This document shows, piece after piece, positions 28,231 through 38,084 of a stretch of 64,000 nt of DNA. Position numbers and translations under genes: made by a program. The stretch lies in NCBI RefSeq assembly GCF_020510665.1, contig NZ_CP075187.1, positions 2,921,001 through 2,985,000 of the forward strand, in the 5' to 3' direction. Source of the stretch: Dechloromonas denitrificans (lineage in GTDB: Bacteria > Pseudomonadota > Gammaproteobacteria > Burkholderiales > Rhodocyclaceae). The first letter of the stretch is position 1, and every line of letters starts with the position of its first letter. The notes under the pieces are model-generated. The model was not told the origin of the DNA. It worked only from the letters and a program-made list of their open reading frames with translations, and ran no database searches.

Positions 28231-28254
28231 AAAGCCCGCCAATCGGCGGGCTTT
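28231..28254. repeat. Right copy of the 24-bp terminator direct repeat
   Basis: AAAGCCCGCC-AATC-GGCGGGCTTT, identical to 26606-26629. It lies 19 bp after the grxD stop (minus strand). On that strand only T3 follows the stem here, because the T8 tract stayed with the other copy. Confidence 0.9.
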
Positions 28255-28273
28255 GTTATGGGTGACAAGTCAA

Positions 28274-28597
28274 TCAGGCCTTGGCGACCTCGGCCAGCAA
28301 TTGCTGCAGTTCGCCGGTCTGGTACATTTCCTTGGCGATGTCGCAGCCGCCGACGAATTCGCCGTTGACGTAGAGCTGCGGAATGGTCGGCCAGTTGGCG
28401 TATTCCTTAACACCGTTGCGGATTTCTTCGTCAGCCAGCACGTTGACCGTGACAAAGTTCTCGACGCCGCAAAGCTTGAGAATTTGCACGACAGTGGCGG
28501 AAAAACCGCATTGCGGGAAGCGGGCATCGCCCTTCATGTAGAGGACAACCGGGTTGGTGGTGACGGTGTCGTGAATGCGTTTTTGTACGTCGGACAT
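28274..28597 (-). CDS. grxD: Monothiol glutaredoxin (Grx4 family)
   Basis: 107 residues with the monothiol signature CGFS ([14 protein letters not shown]), [20 protein letters not shown] and a Grx4 length. It binds a glutathione-ligated [2Fe-2S] cluster with BolA partners and works in iron-sulfur trafficking. The ATG at 28597 has GGAGAA upstream. It is the last gene of hemA-prfA-prmC-grxD, 13 bp after prmC. Confidence 0.96.
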   Translation of the reverse strand: MSDVQKRIHDTVTTNPVVLYMKGDARFPQCGFSATVVQILKLCGVENFVTVNVLADEEIRNGVKEYANWPTIPQLYVNGEFVGGCDIAKEMYQTGELQQLLAEVAKA

Positions 28598-28610
28598 GAT
28601 TTCTCCAGTT

Positions 28611-29432
28611 TTACAGATGTCCGCCTGAAACACGGTCTATGCCGGCCAGGTCGGGATAAGTTGACGCCGCTTTGAACCCGGCGCCGTCCAATAAGTTCCG
28701 GCTTGCTTCGCCCTGATCGTAGCCATGCTCAAACAACAGCCAGCTCGCCGGCTGCAGATGGCCGGCGGCCGCAGCGACAATCTGGCGGATGCAGGCCAGC
28801 CCGTTGCCGCCAGCCTCGCCATCGCTCAGCGCCATTTGCGGCTCGAAGGGCAGACCGTCGCGCTGCAGATGCGGGTCGCCTTCGGCAACGTAAGGCGGAT
28901 TCGAAACGATCAGGTCAAAACGTTCGCCGGACAGCGGCTCAAACCAGCTGCCCTGACGGAATTCAATATTCGCACCGAGCCGCCCGGCATTGTTGCGCGC
29001 CACCGAAATGGCGCCCGGCGAGAGGTCGACCGCGACAACACGGGCGGATGGGCATTCCAGCGCCAGCGAAATGGCGACAATGCCGGAGCCGGTGCCGAGG
29101 TCGAGAATGCGCGGCTGGGTCATGCCCTTGAGCCGCTCCAGCGCCAGATCGATCAGCACTTCGGTTTCCGGGCGCGGGATCAGCACATCCGGCGAAACCT
29201 GGAAAACACGACCGCGAAATTCGGCCTCTCCCACCAGATAGGCCAGCGGCTCGCCAGCCGCCCGGCGTTCGACCCATTCGGCGAACTGGGCGTAAGCCGG
29301 GGCAAAGACCGGCGTTTCCGGCCGGGCCAGCAGATCGGTGTGCGTGCAACCGGTGACGTATTCGAGCAACAGACGGGCGTCGAGCCGGTCGATCTTGCTG
29401 CGTGCCGCGGTCAACGCTTCGCCGAGGGTCAT
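28611..29432 (-). CDS. prmC: Release factor glutamine methyltransferase
   Basis: 273 residues. An N-terminal helical domain (about 1-75) is followed by a methyltransferase domain with [18 protein letters not shown] (SAM motif) and the substrate-Gln motif NPPY ([13 protein letters not shown]). It methylates the GGQ glutamine of release factors 1 and 2. The ATG at 29432 is 2 bp past the prfA stop, so enzyme and substrate genes are coupled; the open frame further upstream lies inside prfA. Confidence 0.96.
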   Translation of the reverse strand: MTLGEALTAARSKIDRLDARLLLEYVTGCTHTDLLARPETPVFAPAYAQFAEWVERRAAGEPLAYLVGEAEFRGRVFQVSPDVLIPRPETEVLIDLALERLKGMTQPRILDLGTGSGIVAISLALECPSARVVAVDLSPGAISVARNNAGRLGANIEFRQGSWFEPLSGERFDLIVSNPPYVAEGDPHLQRDGLPFEPQMALSDGEAGGNGLACIRQIVAAAAGHLQPASWLLFEHGYDQGEASRNLLDGAGFKAASTYPDLAGIDRVSGGHL

Positions 29433-29434
29433 TT

Positions 29435-30517
29435 TCAGTTTTGCTCGGCGAGTTCGGCCAGCAGGTCGGCCTGGTGCTCGGCAGCAAGCGCACCGAGCAG
29501 CTCGTCCATGTCGCCATCCATGATCGCCGCGATCTTGTACAGCGTCAGGTTGATGCGGTGATCGGTGATCCGCCCCTGCGGGAAGTTGTAGGTACGAATG
29601 CGTTCTGAACGGTCGCCGGAGCCGATCAGGCTCTTGCGGGTACTCGAAATGTGCGCCTGCTGGGCGCGCACCTGGACATCCTTGATCCGCGCCGCCAGCA
29701 CCTTCATGGCCGACGCCTTGTTGGCGTGCTGCGAACGGCCGTCCTGGCATTCGGCGACGATGCCGGTCGGAATGTGCGTGACACGCACCGCCGAATCGGT
29801 CTTGTTGATGTGCTGGCCGCCGGCCCCGGAGGCGCGGTAGGTGTCGATGCGCAGGTCGGCCGGGTTGAGGTTCACATCTTCCACCTCATCGACCTCCGGC
29901 ATGATCGCCACGGTGCACGCCGAGGTGTGGATGCGCCCCTGCGTTTCGGTTTCCGGCACGCGCTGGACGCGATGGCCGCCCGACTCGAACTTGAGTCGCG
30001 AATACGCGCCGTTGCCGCCGATGCGGACGATGATTTCGCGGTAACCACCCAGTTCGGAATCGCTCGCCGACATGACTTCGACCTGCCAGCGCTGGCGTTC
30101 GGCATAGCGCGAATACATCCGGAACAGATCGCCGGCGAACAGCGCCGATTCGTCGCCCCCGGTCCCGGCCCGAATTTCGAGCAGGACGCTCTTTTCATCG
30201 TTCGGATCACGCGGCAGCAAGAGTTTTTGCAACTCGACTTCGAGTTCCGGCAAGCGCGCCTTGGCGCTGGCAATTTCTTCTTCGGCAAACTCGCGCATAT
30301 CCGGGTCGGCGCGCATCGCCTCGGCTTCGGCCAGATCGTTTTCGGCCTGGCGAAAGGCATTGAACTGGATGATCACGGGCTCGATTTCGGCGCGTTCGCG
30401 CGACAGTTTGCGGAACTGGTCCATATCGCCGGCCGTACTCGGCGCCGACAGCATGCGGTCGATTTCATCAAGACGGTCGACCAGCAAGTCGAGTTTTTGG
30501 CGGATGGATGGCTTCAT
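29435..30517 (-). CDS. prfA: Peptide chain release factor 1
   Basis: 360 residues, the normal RF1 length. The GGQ loop is in [19 protein letters not shown], and the codon-recognition PxT element lies in the middle domain ([19 protein letters not shown]), specifying RF1 rather than RF2. It ends translation at UAA and UAG. It is second in the operon, 45 bp after hemA and 2 bp before prmC. Confidence 0.98.
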   Translation of the reverse strand: MKPSIRQKLDLLVDRLDEIDRMLSAPSTAGDMDQFRKLSRERAEIEPVIIQFNAFRQAENDLAEAEAMRADPDMREFAEEEIASAKARLPELEVELQKLLLPRDPNDEKSVLLEIRAGTGGDESALFAGDLFRMYSRYAERQRWQVEVMSASDSELGGYREIIVRIGGNGAYSRLKFESGGHRVQRVPETETQGRIHTSACTVAIMPEVDEVEDVNLNPADLRIDTYRASGAGGQHINKTDSAVRVTHIPTGIVAECQDGRSQHANKASAMKVLAARIKDVQVRAQQAHISSTRKSLIGSGDRSERIRTYNFPQGRITDHRINLTLYKIAAIMDGDMDELLGALAAEHQADLLAELAEQN

Positions 30518-30562
30518 GGAAATACCGGAAATTCGCGTGCGAGCGCAGCCCGAAAACGGGCG

Positions 30563-31813
30563 CTACTCGCCGGAATGGAGATGAAAGAGGCGCGAGGCGG
30601 CGGCCTGAAGATCAGCTCGCTCACTGCCTTCGGCAAGATTGAGCGTCTGCGTCGGGGCGTGCAGGAATTTATTGGTCAGGCGCTGTGACAATTGCTCCAG
30701 CACCTTCTCGGGCGCTTCACCTTTGCCGAGCAGCTTCATGGCGTGCTCGATTTCATGGCGCCGCATGCGCTCCGCCGAATCGCGCAGCGAGCGGATGACC
30801 GGCACGGTGTCGCGTGACTGCAACCAGCCGAGGAAATCCTGAACCCGGTGGGCAATGATGCCCTCTGCTTCGACCACGGCGGCCTGGCGCGACTCGACAC
30901 CGCTCTCGACGACCTGGGCCAGGTCATCGACGGTATAGAGGAAAACATCGTCGAGTTGCCCGGCTTCTTCTTCGATATCGCGCGGCACGGCCAGATCGAC
31001 CATGAACATCGGGCGATGCCGGCGTGCCTTGACGGCACGTTCGACCATGCCCAGACCGATGATCGGCAGCGGGCTGGCGGTACAGGAAACGATGATGTCG
31101 TGCTGGGCCAGATGTTCGCCCAGCTCATCCAGACGGATGGCCGTCCCGTTATAGCGTTCGGCCAGCGCCCGACCGCGCTCCAGCGTACGGTTGGCGATGG
31201 TCACCTGCTTCGGCTGGCGGGCGCAGAAGTGGGCGGCACACAGTTCGATCATTTCACCGGCGCCGATGAACAGGATGCGCTGCTCGGCCACCGACTCGAA
31301 AATGCGTTCGGCCAGATTGACCCCGGCCGCCGCCATCGACACGGTATTGGCGCCGATCGCCGTCGTCGAGCGAACTTCCTTGGCGACGGAGAACGAGCGC
31401 TGGAAAAGTTTGTGCAGTTGTGTACCGAGCGTGCCGCTCTCTTCGGCCACACGCACGGCATCCTTCATCTGGCCGAGAATCTGCGGCTCGCCGATGACCA
31501 TCGAATCCAGGCCGCTGGCGACGCGGAAGGCATGGCGAATCGCCTCTGGCTGGTCGTGCAGGTAAATGAACGGCGCAATTTCGTCGCGGCTGACCTGATG
31601 GTAATGCGCCAGCCACTCGATGACGATTTCGGGCGTTTCTGCCGAGCAATAGATTTCGGTGCGATTGCAGGTGGACAGGATCGCCACTTCCTTGACCGGC
31701 CGATTGCGGGTCAGATCAGCCAGTGCCTGATGCAGCTTTTCGGCGTGAAAAGCCACCCGCTCGCGAATGGCGAGAGGTGCGGAATGATGGTTGATGCCGA
31801 GGGTAAAAATCAC
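30563..31813 (-). CDS. hemA: Glutamyl-tRNA reductase
   Basis: 416 residues starting with GTG. It reduces glutamyl-tRNA to glutamate-1-semialdehyde, the first committed step of C5-pathway tetrapyrrole synthesis. The signature [11 protein letters not shown] contains the nucleophile Cys49. An NADPH-binding domain follows ([16 protein letters not shown]), and a C-terminal dimerisation helix (about 320-410). It is the head gene of hemA-prfA-prmC-grxD; its promoter hairpin is described separately. The hemC-D-X-Y genes are at the other end of the window. Confidence 0.97.
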   Translation of the reverse strand: MIFTLGINHHSAPLAIRERVAFHAEKLHQALADLTRNRPVKEVAILSTCNRTEIYCSAETPEIVIEWLAHYHQVSRDEIAPFIYLHDQPEAIRHAFRVASGLDSMVIGEPQILGQMKDAVRVAEESGTLGTQLHKLFQRSFSVAKEVRSTTAIGANTVSMAAAGVNLAERIFESVAEQRILFIGAGEMIELCAAHFCARQPKQVTIANRTLERGRALAERYNGTAIRLDELGEHLAQHDIIVSCTASPLPIIGLGMVERAVKARRHRPMFMVDLAVPRDIEEEAGQLDDVFLYTVDDLAQVVESGVESRQAAVVEAEGIIAHRVQDFLGWLQSRDTVPVIRSLRDSAERMRRHEIEHAMKLLGKGEAPEKVLEQLSQRLTNKFLHAPTQTLNLAEGSERADLQAAASRLFHLHSGE

Positions 31814-31838
31814 CGGATTGGGCTATGGTCGCGCGAAA

Positions 31839-31867
31839 CAGGGGCGGATTATAGCATCGCGCCCCTG
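31839..31867 (-). promoter_or_regulatory. hemA -10 box in the loop of a hairpin
   Basis: CAGGGGCG (31839-31846) and CGCCCCTG (31860-31867) form a perfect 8-bp inverted repeat. On the minus strand the 13-nt loop contains TATAAT (31853-31848), placed about 28 nt before the GTG of hemA for a start near 31841. The -35 is weak. The same hairpin starts 20 bp after the cysA stop and is followed by TTT on the minus strand, so it may also end the sulfate operon transcript. Confidence 0.55.
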
Positions 31868-31886
31868 ACCCAATCCGCGATGTAAA

Positions 31887-32954
31887 TCAGAACAGGAATG
31901 CCTGTTTTTCAGGCGTCGACCGCGGCAAGGCATCGGCGCCGAAAACCTTCATCTGGCGCGGACGGAACCAGACCTGCTGGCCGACCGCCAGTTGCAGGCC
32001 CTCGTGACGCTCGCGCGACAGCTCGACTTCGACGATTTCGCTGTTGTGCTGCAACTCGATGCGCACCACCGGGCCGATCGGATGAACGTGCATGACCGTC
32101 GCCTGCAGCCCTTCCTCAAGCGGCTGGTGGGCAATATCGATATCGTGCGGACGGACGAAGGCCGTCGCCCGGTCGCTCGCTCCGTTCCGCTCGACCTCGG
32201 CGAAACCATCCTGGACGCGGCTGTGAAAGACATTCACGTTGCCGAGGAACTGATAGACGAACGGCGAGGCGGGATTGGAGTAAACCTCGTCCGGCGAACC
32301 GATCTGCTCGATCTTGCCGTGATTCATCACGACCACCCGATCGGCGACTTCCAGCGCTTCTTCCTGATCGTGCGTCACGAACACGCTGGAGATGTGCATG
32401 TCGTCGTGCAGGCGGCGCAGCCAGCGGCGCAGTTCCTTGCGCACCTTGGTATCAAGCGCCCCGAAAGGCTCATCAAGCAGCAGCACCTTCGGTTCGACAG
32501 CCAGGGCGCGGGCCAATGCAATCCGCTGGCGCTGGCCGCCAGAAAGCTGCGACGGATAGCGATCGGCCAGCCAGTCGAGCTGGACCAGGCCGAGCAACTC
32601 CATGACCCGACGCTTGATCTCGGCATCCGACGGACGCTCCTTGCGCGGTTTGACGCGCAGGCCGAAGGCGACGTTCTCAAAGACCGTCATGTGGCGGAAC
32701 AGCGCGTAGTGCTGGAAAACGAAACCGACTTCGCGCTCGCGGGCATGCAGATGGGTCGCTTCGGCGCCGGAGAAAAGCACCTCGCCGGTGTCGTTCGATT
32801 CCATCCCGGCGATGATCCGCAGCAGGGTCGTCTTGCCGCAACCGGAGGGGCCGAGCAAGGCCACCAGTTCGCCGGTCGGAATATTCAGGTTGATGTTGTC
32901 GAGCGCGACAAAATTGCCGAAGCGCTTCGAGATATTGCGGATTTCGATACTCAT
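31887..32954 (-). CDS. cysA: Sulfate/thiosulfate ABC transporter ATPase
   Basis: 355 residues. Walker [16 protein letters not shown], signature [15 protein letters not shown], Walker [13 protein letters not shown], switch His in [11 protein letters not shown], then a TOBE-type C-terminal regulatory domain from about 240. It energises sulfate import. The start overlaps the cysW stop as TGATG. Confidence 0.95.
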   Translation of the reverse strand: MSIEIRNISKRFGNFVALDNINLNIPTGELVALLGPSGCGKTTLLRIIAGMESNDTGEVLFSGAEATHLHAREREVGFVFQHYALFRHMTVFENVAFGLRVKPRKERPSDAEIKRRVMELLGLVQLDWLADRYPSQLSGGQRQRIALARALAVEPKVLLLDEPFGALDTKVRKELRRWLRRLHDDMHISSVFVTHDQEEALEVADRVVVMNHGKIEQIGSPDEVYSNPASPFVYQFLGNVNVFHSRVQDGFAEVERNGASDRATAFVRPHDIDIAHQPLEEGLQATVMHVHPIGPVVRIELQHNSEIVEVELSRERHEGLQLAVGQQVWFRPRQMKVFGADALPRSTPEKQAFLF

Positions 32955-33817
32955 CAGGTTTTCTCCGGTGCCAGCACCGTGTTCAGCATTTCAGTTTCTT
33001 TTTTCATCCGCCACTCGACAATGGTCTTGGCGACCAGCGTGACGAGCGCCAGCAGGGCAAGGATGGAAGCGGCGGCAAAAGCGCCGATGGCGTTGTATTC
33101 GTTGTAGAGAATTTCGACATGCAGCGGCAAGGTATTGGTTTCGCCGCGGATGTGGCCGGAAACCACCGACACCGCGCCGAATTCGCCCATTGCCCGGGCA
33201 TTCGACAGGATTACGCCGTACAGCAAACCCCACTTGATATTCGGCAGGGTCACCCGCCAGAACATCTGGAAGCCGGAGGCGCCGAGTGACACGGCCGCCT
33301 CTTCCTCATCCTTGCCCTGCGATTGCATCAGCGGAATCAATTCGCGGGCAATGAACGGGAAGGTAATGAACATGGTGGCCAGGATCATGCCCGGCACGGC
33401 GAAGATGATCTTGATATCGTGCTCGGACAACCATTGCCCGAAATAGCCCTGAGAACCGAAGAGCAGGATGAAAATCAGGCCGGCGACCACCGGGCTGACG
33501 GCAAACGGCAGGTCGATCAGCGTGATCAGCAGGCTCTTGCCCTTGAAATCGAACTTGGCAATGGCCCAGGCCGCCGCCACACCGAAGATGATGTTGAACG
33601 GCAGCACGGCCAGCGCAATGCCCACGGTCAACCCGATCGCCGAGGCCGTTTCCGGCTCTTTCAGCGCTTCGAGATAGATCGGCACGCCCTGGGCCAGGGC
33701 TTCGACGAAAACGGCCAGCAAGGGCAGACCGAGGAAGAAAAAGAGGAAGCCGAGACCGATGGTCAGCAGGCTGTAGCGAACCCAGGCCGGTTCCTGCGTG
33801 GCGCGTGTCGATTTCAT
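32954..33817 (-). CDS. cysW: Sulfate ABC transporter permease CysW
   Basis: 287 residues with six membrane helices and the binding-protein-dependent transport motif [21 protein letters not shown], which contacts CysA. It forms the membrane channel with CysT. It overlaps the cysT stop by 4 bp (ATGA) and cysA by one base. Confidence 0.94.
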   Translation of the reverse strand: MKSTRATQEPAWVRYSLLTIGLGFLFFFLGLPLLAVFVEALAQGVPIYLEALKEPETASAIGLTVGIALAVLPFNIIFGVAAAWAIAKFDFKGKSLLITLIDLPFAVSPVVAGLIFILLFGSQGYFGQWLSEHDIKIIFAVPGMILATMFITFPFIARELIPLMQSQGKDEEEAAVSLGASGFQMFWRVTLPNIKWGLLYGVILSNARAMGEFGAVSVVSGHIRGETNTLPLHVEILYNEYNAIGAFAAASILALLALVTLVAKTIVEWRMKKETEMLNTVLAPEKT

Positions 33818-34689
33818 GCGGACGCTCCATTAGCCTTGCCGGCCGCAACTTCAAGCGGCTCGCTGTTTTTGTGACGATTGGCCGCCCACCATTGCAGCAG
33901 ATTGACACTGAGCAGCAGGATGAAGGACAGGCCGAGCATGACGACAGCCAGCGCAGTCGCGCCGAGCACGTCGTATTGCTCCAGCTTGGAGATGATCAGC
34001 AAGGGCGTGATTTCCGAAATCAGCGGCAGGTTGCCGGCAATGAAGATGACCGAACCGTATTCACCGACCGCCCGGGCAAAAGCCAGCGCAAAACCGGTCA
34101 GCAATGCGGGAAAGATGGCCGGAAAAATCACCTTGGTAAAAGTCTGCCAGCGCGACGCACCGAGCGTCGCCGCAGCCTCTTCAACCTCGGTTTCGATATC
34201 CTCGATCACTGGCTGCAAGGTGCGCACGACAAACGGCAAGGTAATGAAAGTCAGCGCCACGACGATGCCGAGCGGCGTGTAGGCGACCTTGATGCCGAGC
34301 GGTTCGATGTAGCGCCCAAGCCACCCATTGCCGGCATACAGCGTAGCCAGCGTGATACCGGCGACAGCGGTCGGCAGGGCAAAAGGCAGATCGACCAGCG
34401 CATCGACGAAACGCTTGCCGGGGAAAGGGTAGCGAACCAGTATCCACGCCACAATCAGACCAAAAAAGGCGTTGACCGCGGCAGCCAGGAAGGAGGCACC
34501 GAAAGTCACCCGGAAAGCCGCCAGCGAACGCTCGCCCAAGGCGATGTCGATGATCTGCCCGAAACCGAGTTCCGACGCCTTGAGGATCATGCCGCCAAGC
34601 GGCAGCAGGATCAGGATCGAGAGATAAACCAGCGTGTAGCCCAGCGCCAGGCCGAAGCCGGGCAACACGCGGTGAGTTTTTGCAGCCAT
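33814..34689 (-). CDS. cysT: Sulfate ABC transporter permease CysT (CysU)
   Basis: 291 residues with six membrane helices and the coupling loop EEAAATLGASRWQTFTKVIFP. It is the partner of CysW; the order binding protein, CysT, CysW, CysA is the standard proteobacterial layout. It starts 3 bp after the binding-protein gene. Confidence 0.94.
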   Translation of the reverse strand: MAAKTHRVLPGFGLALGYTLVYLSILILLPLGGMILKASELGFGQIIDIALGERSLAAFRVTFGASFLAAAVNAFFGLIVAWILVRYPFPGKRFVDALVDLPFALPTAVAGITLATLYAGNGWLGRYIEPLGIKVAYTPLGIVVALTFITLPFVVRTLQPVIEDIETEVEEAAATLGASRWQTFTKVIFPAIFPALLTGFALAFARAVGEYGSVIFIAGNLPLISEITPLLIISKLEQYDVLGATALAVVMLGLSFILLLSVNLLQWWAANRHKNSEPLEVAAGKANGASA

Positions 34690-34692
34690 TGA

Positions 34693-35691
34693 TTATTTGC
34701 TTTGGTAAATCTGGTCGAAGGTGCCGCCGTCCTTGAAGTGCACCAGGAAAGCCTTGGTTGCACCGCCAAAGACGTCATCGACGGTAAAGGTCTTCACGGC
34801 CGGGAAAAACGTGGCGTACTTCTTCAGGAGTTCCGGATCACGCGGACGCAGATAGTTCTGTGCGGCATTCTCCTGGCCTTCCTTCGACCACAGGTAATCC
34901 AGATAAGCCTGCGCCTGCTTGCGCGAGCCCTTCTTGTCGATCACCTTGTCGACCAGTGCAACCGGGAATTCGGTCTGCATCGTCAGGCTGGGATAAACCA
35001 CCTCGAACTCGCCCTTGCCGAACTCCTTGGCAATCATTTCGGCTTCGGACTCGAAGGTAATCAGCACATCGCCCATCTTGCGCTGCATGAAGGTCGTCGT
35101 TGCATCGCGGCCACCGGCGGCGAACAGCGGCGCATTCTTGAGCAGCTTGCCGAGGAACTCCTGCGCGCTCTTGTCATTGCCGCCCGGCTGTTTCAGCGCC
35201 CAGGCCCAGGCCGAAAGATAAGTGTTGCGGCCGTTACCCGTATTTTTCGGATGCGGGATGATCATCTGCACACCCGGCCCGGCCACATCGGACCAATCCT
35301 TGATCGCCTTCGGGTTGCCCTTGCGGACGATGAAAACCATCGCCGAGGTATAGGGCGAAGCGTTATTGGGGAATTTCCTGGCCCAATCCTTGGCGACCAG
35401 CCCTTTCTCCGCCAGGAACTCAATATCGTTGGCCTGGTTCATCGTCACGACATCGGCTTCAAGGCCATCGGCCACCGCGCGCACCTGCTTGCTCGAACCG
35501 CCATGCGACTGGCGCAACTCGACATTTTCCCCGGCCTTCTGTTTCCAGTATTTCTGGAACATCGGGTTGTAATCCTTGTAGACGTCGCGCGCCACATCAT
35601 AGGAAGCGTTGAGTAGAGAAACATCGGCCAGTGCAGCGTTGGCAGCAAGCATCAGCAGGATGGCGGAAAGGGATTGGCGGAGTCGGTTCAT
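34693..35691 (-). CDS. sbp: Periplasmic sulfate-binding protein
   Basis: About 332 residues. The signal peptide (MNRLRQSLSAILLMLAANAALA) is followed by mature sequence DVSLLNASYDVARDVYKDYNPMF, the classical Sbp/CysP start with the sulfate-contacting SYD segment, plus QSHGGSSKQVRAV. An in-frame ATG 12 bp upstream (35703) is possible, but GAGGT with 5-nt spacing supports 35691. Whether it prefers sulfate (Sbp) or thiosulfate (CysP) is not decided. It heads the cys transport operon. Confidence 0.93.
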   Translation of the reverse strand: MNRLRQSLSAILLMLAANAALADVSLLNASYDVARDVYKDYNPMFQKYWKQKAGENVELRQSHGGSSKQVRAVADGLEADVVTMNQANDIEFLAEKGLVAKDWARKFPNNASPYTSAMVFIVRKGNPKAIKDWSDVAGPGVQMIIPHPKNTGNGRNTYLSAWAWALKQPGGNDKSAQEFLGKLLKNAPLFAAGGRDATTTFMQRKMGDVLITFESEAEMIAKEFGKGEFEVVYPSLTMQTEFPVALVDKVIDKKGSRKQAQAYLDYLWSKEGQENAAQNYLRPRDPELLKKYATFFPAVKTFTVDDVFGGATKAFLVHFKDGGTFDQIYQSK

Positions 35692-35878
35692 GGCATACCT
35701 CATGGAGCAATGGAGGGAAATTTAGCTGATCTCGTTATAACAACAAAGACTGATTCTGAATTTATTTATTCGCATTACTGCTAAAACACGGCACATGGAT
35801 TTCAGTTATCCCCGACCTCACCCTGTTCGTCAGGACGCCAAGCGGCTATCATTCGACATTCTCCACGCAGACCACATC

Positions 35879-36448
35879 ATGATGCGCGCCACCCTGCCTG
35901 CCACTCTTCTGCTTACCGCACTGCTTGCCGGTTGCGTCTCGACCAAGGACGTTCCGCCGAGCAAACACATTTCCCAGACCGGTGCGCTCAGGGTTCACCC
36001 CGGCCTGCTCGGCCAGCCCGTCCCGCCGGAACTGCAGGATACCCGCGACCTGGCCCAGGCGGGCAGCGGCAAACAGGACACGCTGATCAAGATGGACCAG
36101 GAAGGCCTGCGTACCCAACGCAGCGTCTACTTCGACCTGAACAGCGCCGAGATTCGCGTCGAATTCGACCCGGCCCTGCAAGCCCATGCCCGCTACCTGG
36201 CCGCCAATCCGAAATCGCGCATCCGCATCGAAGGCAATGCCGACGAACGCGGCGCACCGGACTACAACGCCCGCCTCGGCATGAAGCGCGCCGAAAGCGT
36301 TCGCCAGACGATGATCCGCCATGGCGCACCGGAGCAACAGGTCAAGGTCAAGACGCTGGGCGAATCGCGTCCCAAGCTGAAGGGTCACGACGAAGAGTCG
36401 TGGGCCGAAAACCGCCGCGCCGACGTGGTGTACGAAGTCGAGAAATAA
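35879..36448 (+). CDS. Pal/OmpA-like peptidoglycan-binding lipoprotein
   Basis: 189 residues. A lipoprotein signal with lipobox LLAGC (acylated Cys19) is followed by a linker and an OmpA C-terminal domain (about 75-185) with VYFDLNSAEI and the Pal-like GNADERGAPDYNARLGMKRAESV. The residues that bind diaminopimelate in peptidoglycan (Asp and Arg of NADERG and the LGMKRA helix) are retained. No tol genes are nearby, so it is a paralogue of Pal rather than Pal itself. The start at 35879 (or the adjacent ATG at 35882) lacks a strong ribosome site. Confidence 0.85.
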   Translation: MMRATLPATLLLTALLAGCVSTKDVPPSKHISQTGALRVHPGLLGQPVPPELQDTRDLAQAGSGKQDTLIKMDQEGLRTQRSVYFDLNSAEIRVEFDPALQAHARYLAANPKSRIRIEGNADERGAPDYNARLGMKRAESVRQTMIRHGAPEQQVKVKTLGESRPKLKGHDEESWAENRRADVVYEVEK

Positions 36449-36473
36449 GCCGGGCGACCACCCCGCAAGACAC

Positions 36474-36499
36474 TTCGGCCGGGCTCAAACCCGGCCGAA
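36474..36499. terminator. Hairpin between convergent lipoprotein and helicase genes
   Basis: TTCGGCCGGG - 6-nt loop - CCCGGCCGAA, a perfect 10-bp stem between two convergent stop codons. It is positioned as a bidirectional terminator but has no T-run on either strand. Confidence 0.5.
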
Positions 36500-36514
36500 T
36501 GCGTTGACCGCGGT

Positions 36515-37945
36515 CTACATCCGTTCATGCAGGAAATAGGCCTTGACCTTCTTGCCCTTGACCTTGCCAGCATTCAATTTGCGCAGCGCTTCCTGGGCAA
36601 TTTTGCGGTCGACCGCGACATAGGTCGAGTTTTCAGTGACGTTGATCTTGCCGATCTGTTCGCGGCTATAGCCGGCATCGTTGGTCAGCGCGCCGAGCAC
36701 ATCGCCCGGCCGGATCTTTTCCTTGCGCCCGCCCAGCAACTGCAGCGTGACCATCGGCGGCAACATGACGCCTGACCCTTGCGGCACCAGTTCGTCCAGC
36801 GAATGCCACTCGGCCTCGAAACGGTGCAGATCCTCGACCGCCTTGACGCGTGACATTTCACCCGGCACCGCCAGGCTGAACGCCCAACCCTGCTGATCGA
36901 CCCGGCCGGTCCGCCCGATGCGGTGAACATGCACCTCCGGCTCGAAAGTGATATCGACGTTGATCACCGCCTCCAGCTGCGCAATATCCAGGCCGCGCGC
37001 CGCGACATCGGTCGCCACCAGCACCGAGCAACTGCGATTGGCAAACTGGACCAGTACCTGATCGCGTTCGCGCTGATCAAGCTCGCCATGCAAGGTCAGG
37101 GCATGGAATCCCTGCTTTTGCAGATACGCCAGCAAGTCGCGGCATTGCTGGCGGGTGTTGCAGAAAGCAATCGTGCTGAGCGGGCGAAAATGGTTGAGCA
37201 ACAGGCCGACCGCCTCGAAACGCCCTTCCCGCGTCACTTCGTAGAAGCGCTGACGGATCTTGGTGTCCTCGTGTTTTTCCAGCAGCTTGACCTCCTGCGG
37301 CTGGCGCAGGAAGCGGCTGCTCAGATCGGCAATGCCCGTCGGGTAGGTCGCCGAGAAGAGCAGCGTCTGACGCTCCTTGGGACAGGATTTGGCGACCCGG
37401 ACGATGTCGTCGAAAAAGCCCATGTCGAGCATCCGGTCAGCCTCGTCGAGCACCAACGTATTGAGGGCGGCCAGGTCGAGGCTGCCGCGATCAAGGTGAT
37501 CCATGATCCGGCCGGGCGTGCCGACCACGATGTGCGCGCCATGTTCGAGGCTGTTCATTTGCGGGCGCATCGGCGCACCACCGCACAGCGAGAGAATCTT
37601 GATATTGTCGTCGGCACGGGCCAGACGGCGGATTTCCTGCGTCACCTGATCGGCCAGCTCCCGTGTCGGGCACAGGATCAGGGCCTGGACGGCAAACGAA
37701 CGGGGATTCAGGCGGGCCAGTAAAGCCAGCGAAAAAGCGACCGTTTTGCCGCTCCCGGTTTTGGCTTGGGCAATCAGGTCATGTCCGGCCAGCGCGATCG
37801 GCAGGCTCGCTGCCTGGATCGGCGTCATCGCGAGATAACCCAGTTGCTTGAGATTGGCCTGCATGGCGGCCGAAAGCGGCAGTTCGCCAAATGAGGCAGA
37901 GGCGGCGGTGGCGTCTTCCGACGCGGAGGGGGGCAATATGGTCAT
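36515..37945 (-). CDS. dbpA: DbpA-like DEAD-box RNA helicase
   Basis: 476 residues. DEAD-box motifs in order: Q motif (GYLAMTPIQ), I AKTGSGKT, Ia PTRELA, Ib TPGRI, II DEAD (VLDEADRML), [35 protein letters not shown]-terminal RNA-binding domain follows (about 405-476, [22 protein letters not shown]), as in E. coli DbpA, which binds hairpin 92 of 23S rRNA and acts in 50S maturation. A TATAAT lies 5 nt before the ATG. Confidence 0.93.
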   Translation of the reverse strand: MTILPPSASEDATAASASFGELPLSAAMQANLKQLGYLAMTPIQAASLPIALAGHDLIAQAKTGSGKTVAFSLALLARLNPRSFAVQALILCPTRELADQVTQEIRRLARADDNIKILSLCGGAPMRPQMNSLEHGAHIVVGTPGRIMDHLDRGSLDLAALNTLVLDEADRMLDMGFFDDIVRVAKSCPKERQTLLFSATYPTGIADLSSRFLRQPQEVKLLEKHEDTKIRQRFYEVTREGRFEAVGLLLNHFRPLSTIAFCNTRQQCRDLLAYLQKQGFHALTLHGELDQRERDQVLVQFANRSCSVLVATDVAARGLDIAQLEAVINVDITFEPEVHVHRIGRTGRVDQQGWAFSLAVPGEMSRVKAVEDLHRFEAEWHSLDELVPQGSGVMLPPMVTLQLLGGRKEKIRPGDVLGALTNDAGYSREQIGKINVTENSTYVAVDRKIAQEALRKLNAGKVKGKKVKAYFLHERM

Positions 37946-37950
37946 GGCGA

Positions 37951-37956
37951 ATTATA
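37951..37956 (-). promoter_or_regulatory. -10 box of dbpA, giving a leaderless start
   Basis: TATAAT on the minus strand ends 5 nt before the dbpA ATG. With the usual 6-7 nt spacing, transcription would start on or beside the A of the ATG. TGTCCA 17 bp upstream is a weak -35. No ribosome site could be present in such an mRNA. Confidence 0.5.
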
Positions 37957-38084
37957 CGGGCAGTGAATTTTATGGACAGCAATCGTCTTGGATGCCTTTG
38001 ATACAATTCTTGACCGATTTCAGGCATTCATCCCCAGCAGCAGCGCCATCCGGTGAGCGGGGACCCACCCAACAGGAGCACCCC

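Noticed and set aside
26606-28254. The 24-bp repeats as part of the IS1182 inverted repeats
   Set aside because: Their AATC centre has the same, not opposite, orientation on both sides, and the sequence is a working terminator type also seen (in half) beside the IS4 element.
35734-35741. GTTATAAC palindrome as a CysB site before sbp
   Set aside because: An 8-bp palindrome is too short and CysB sites are too loose to call without footprint or comparative data.
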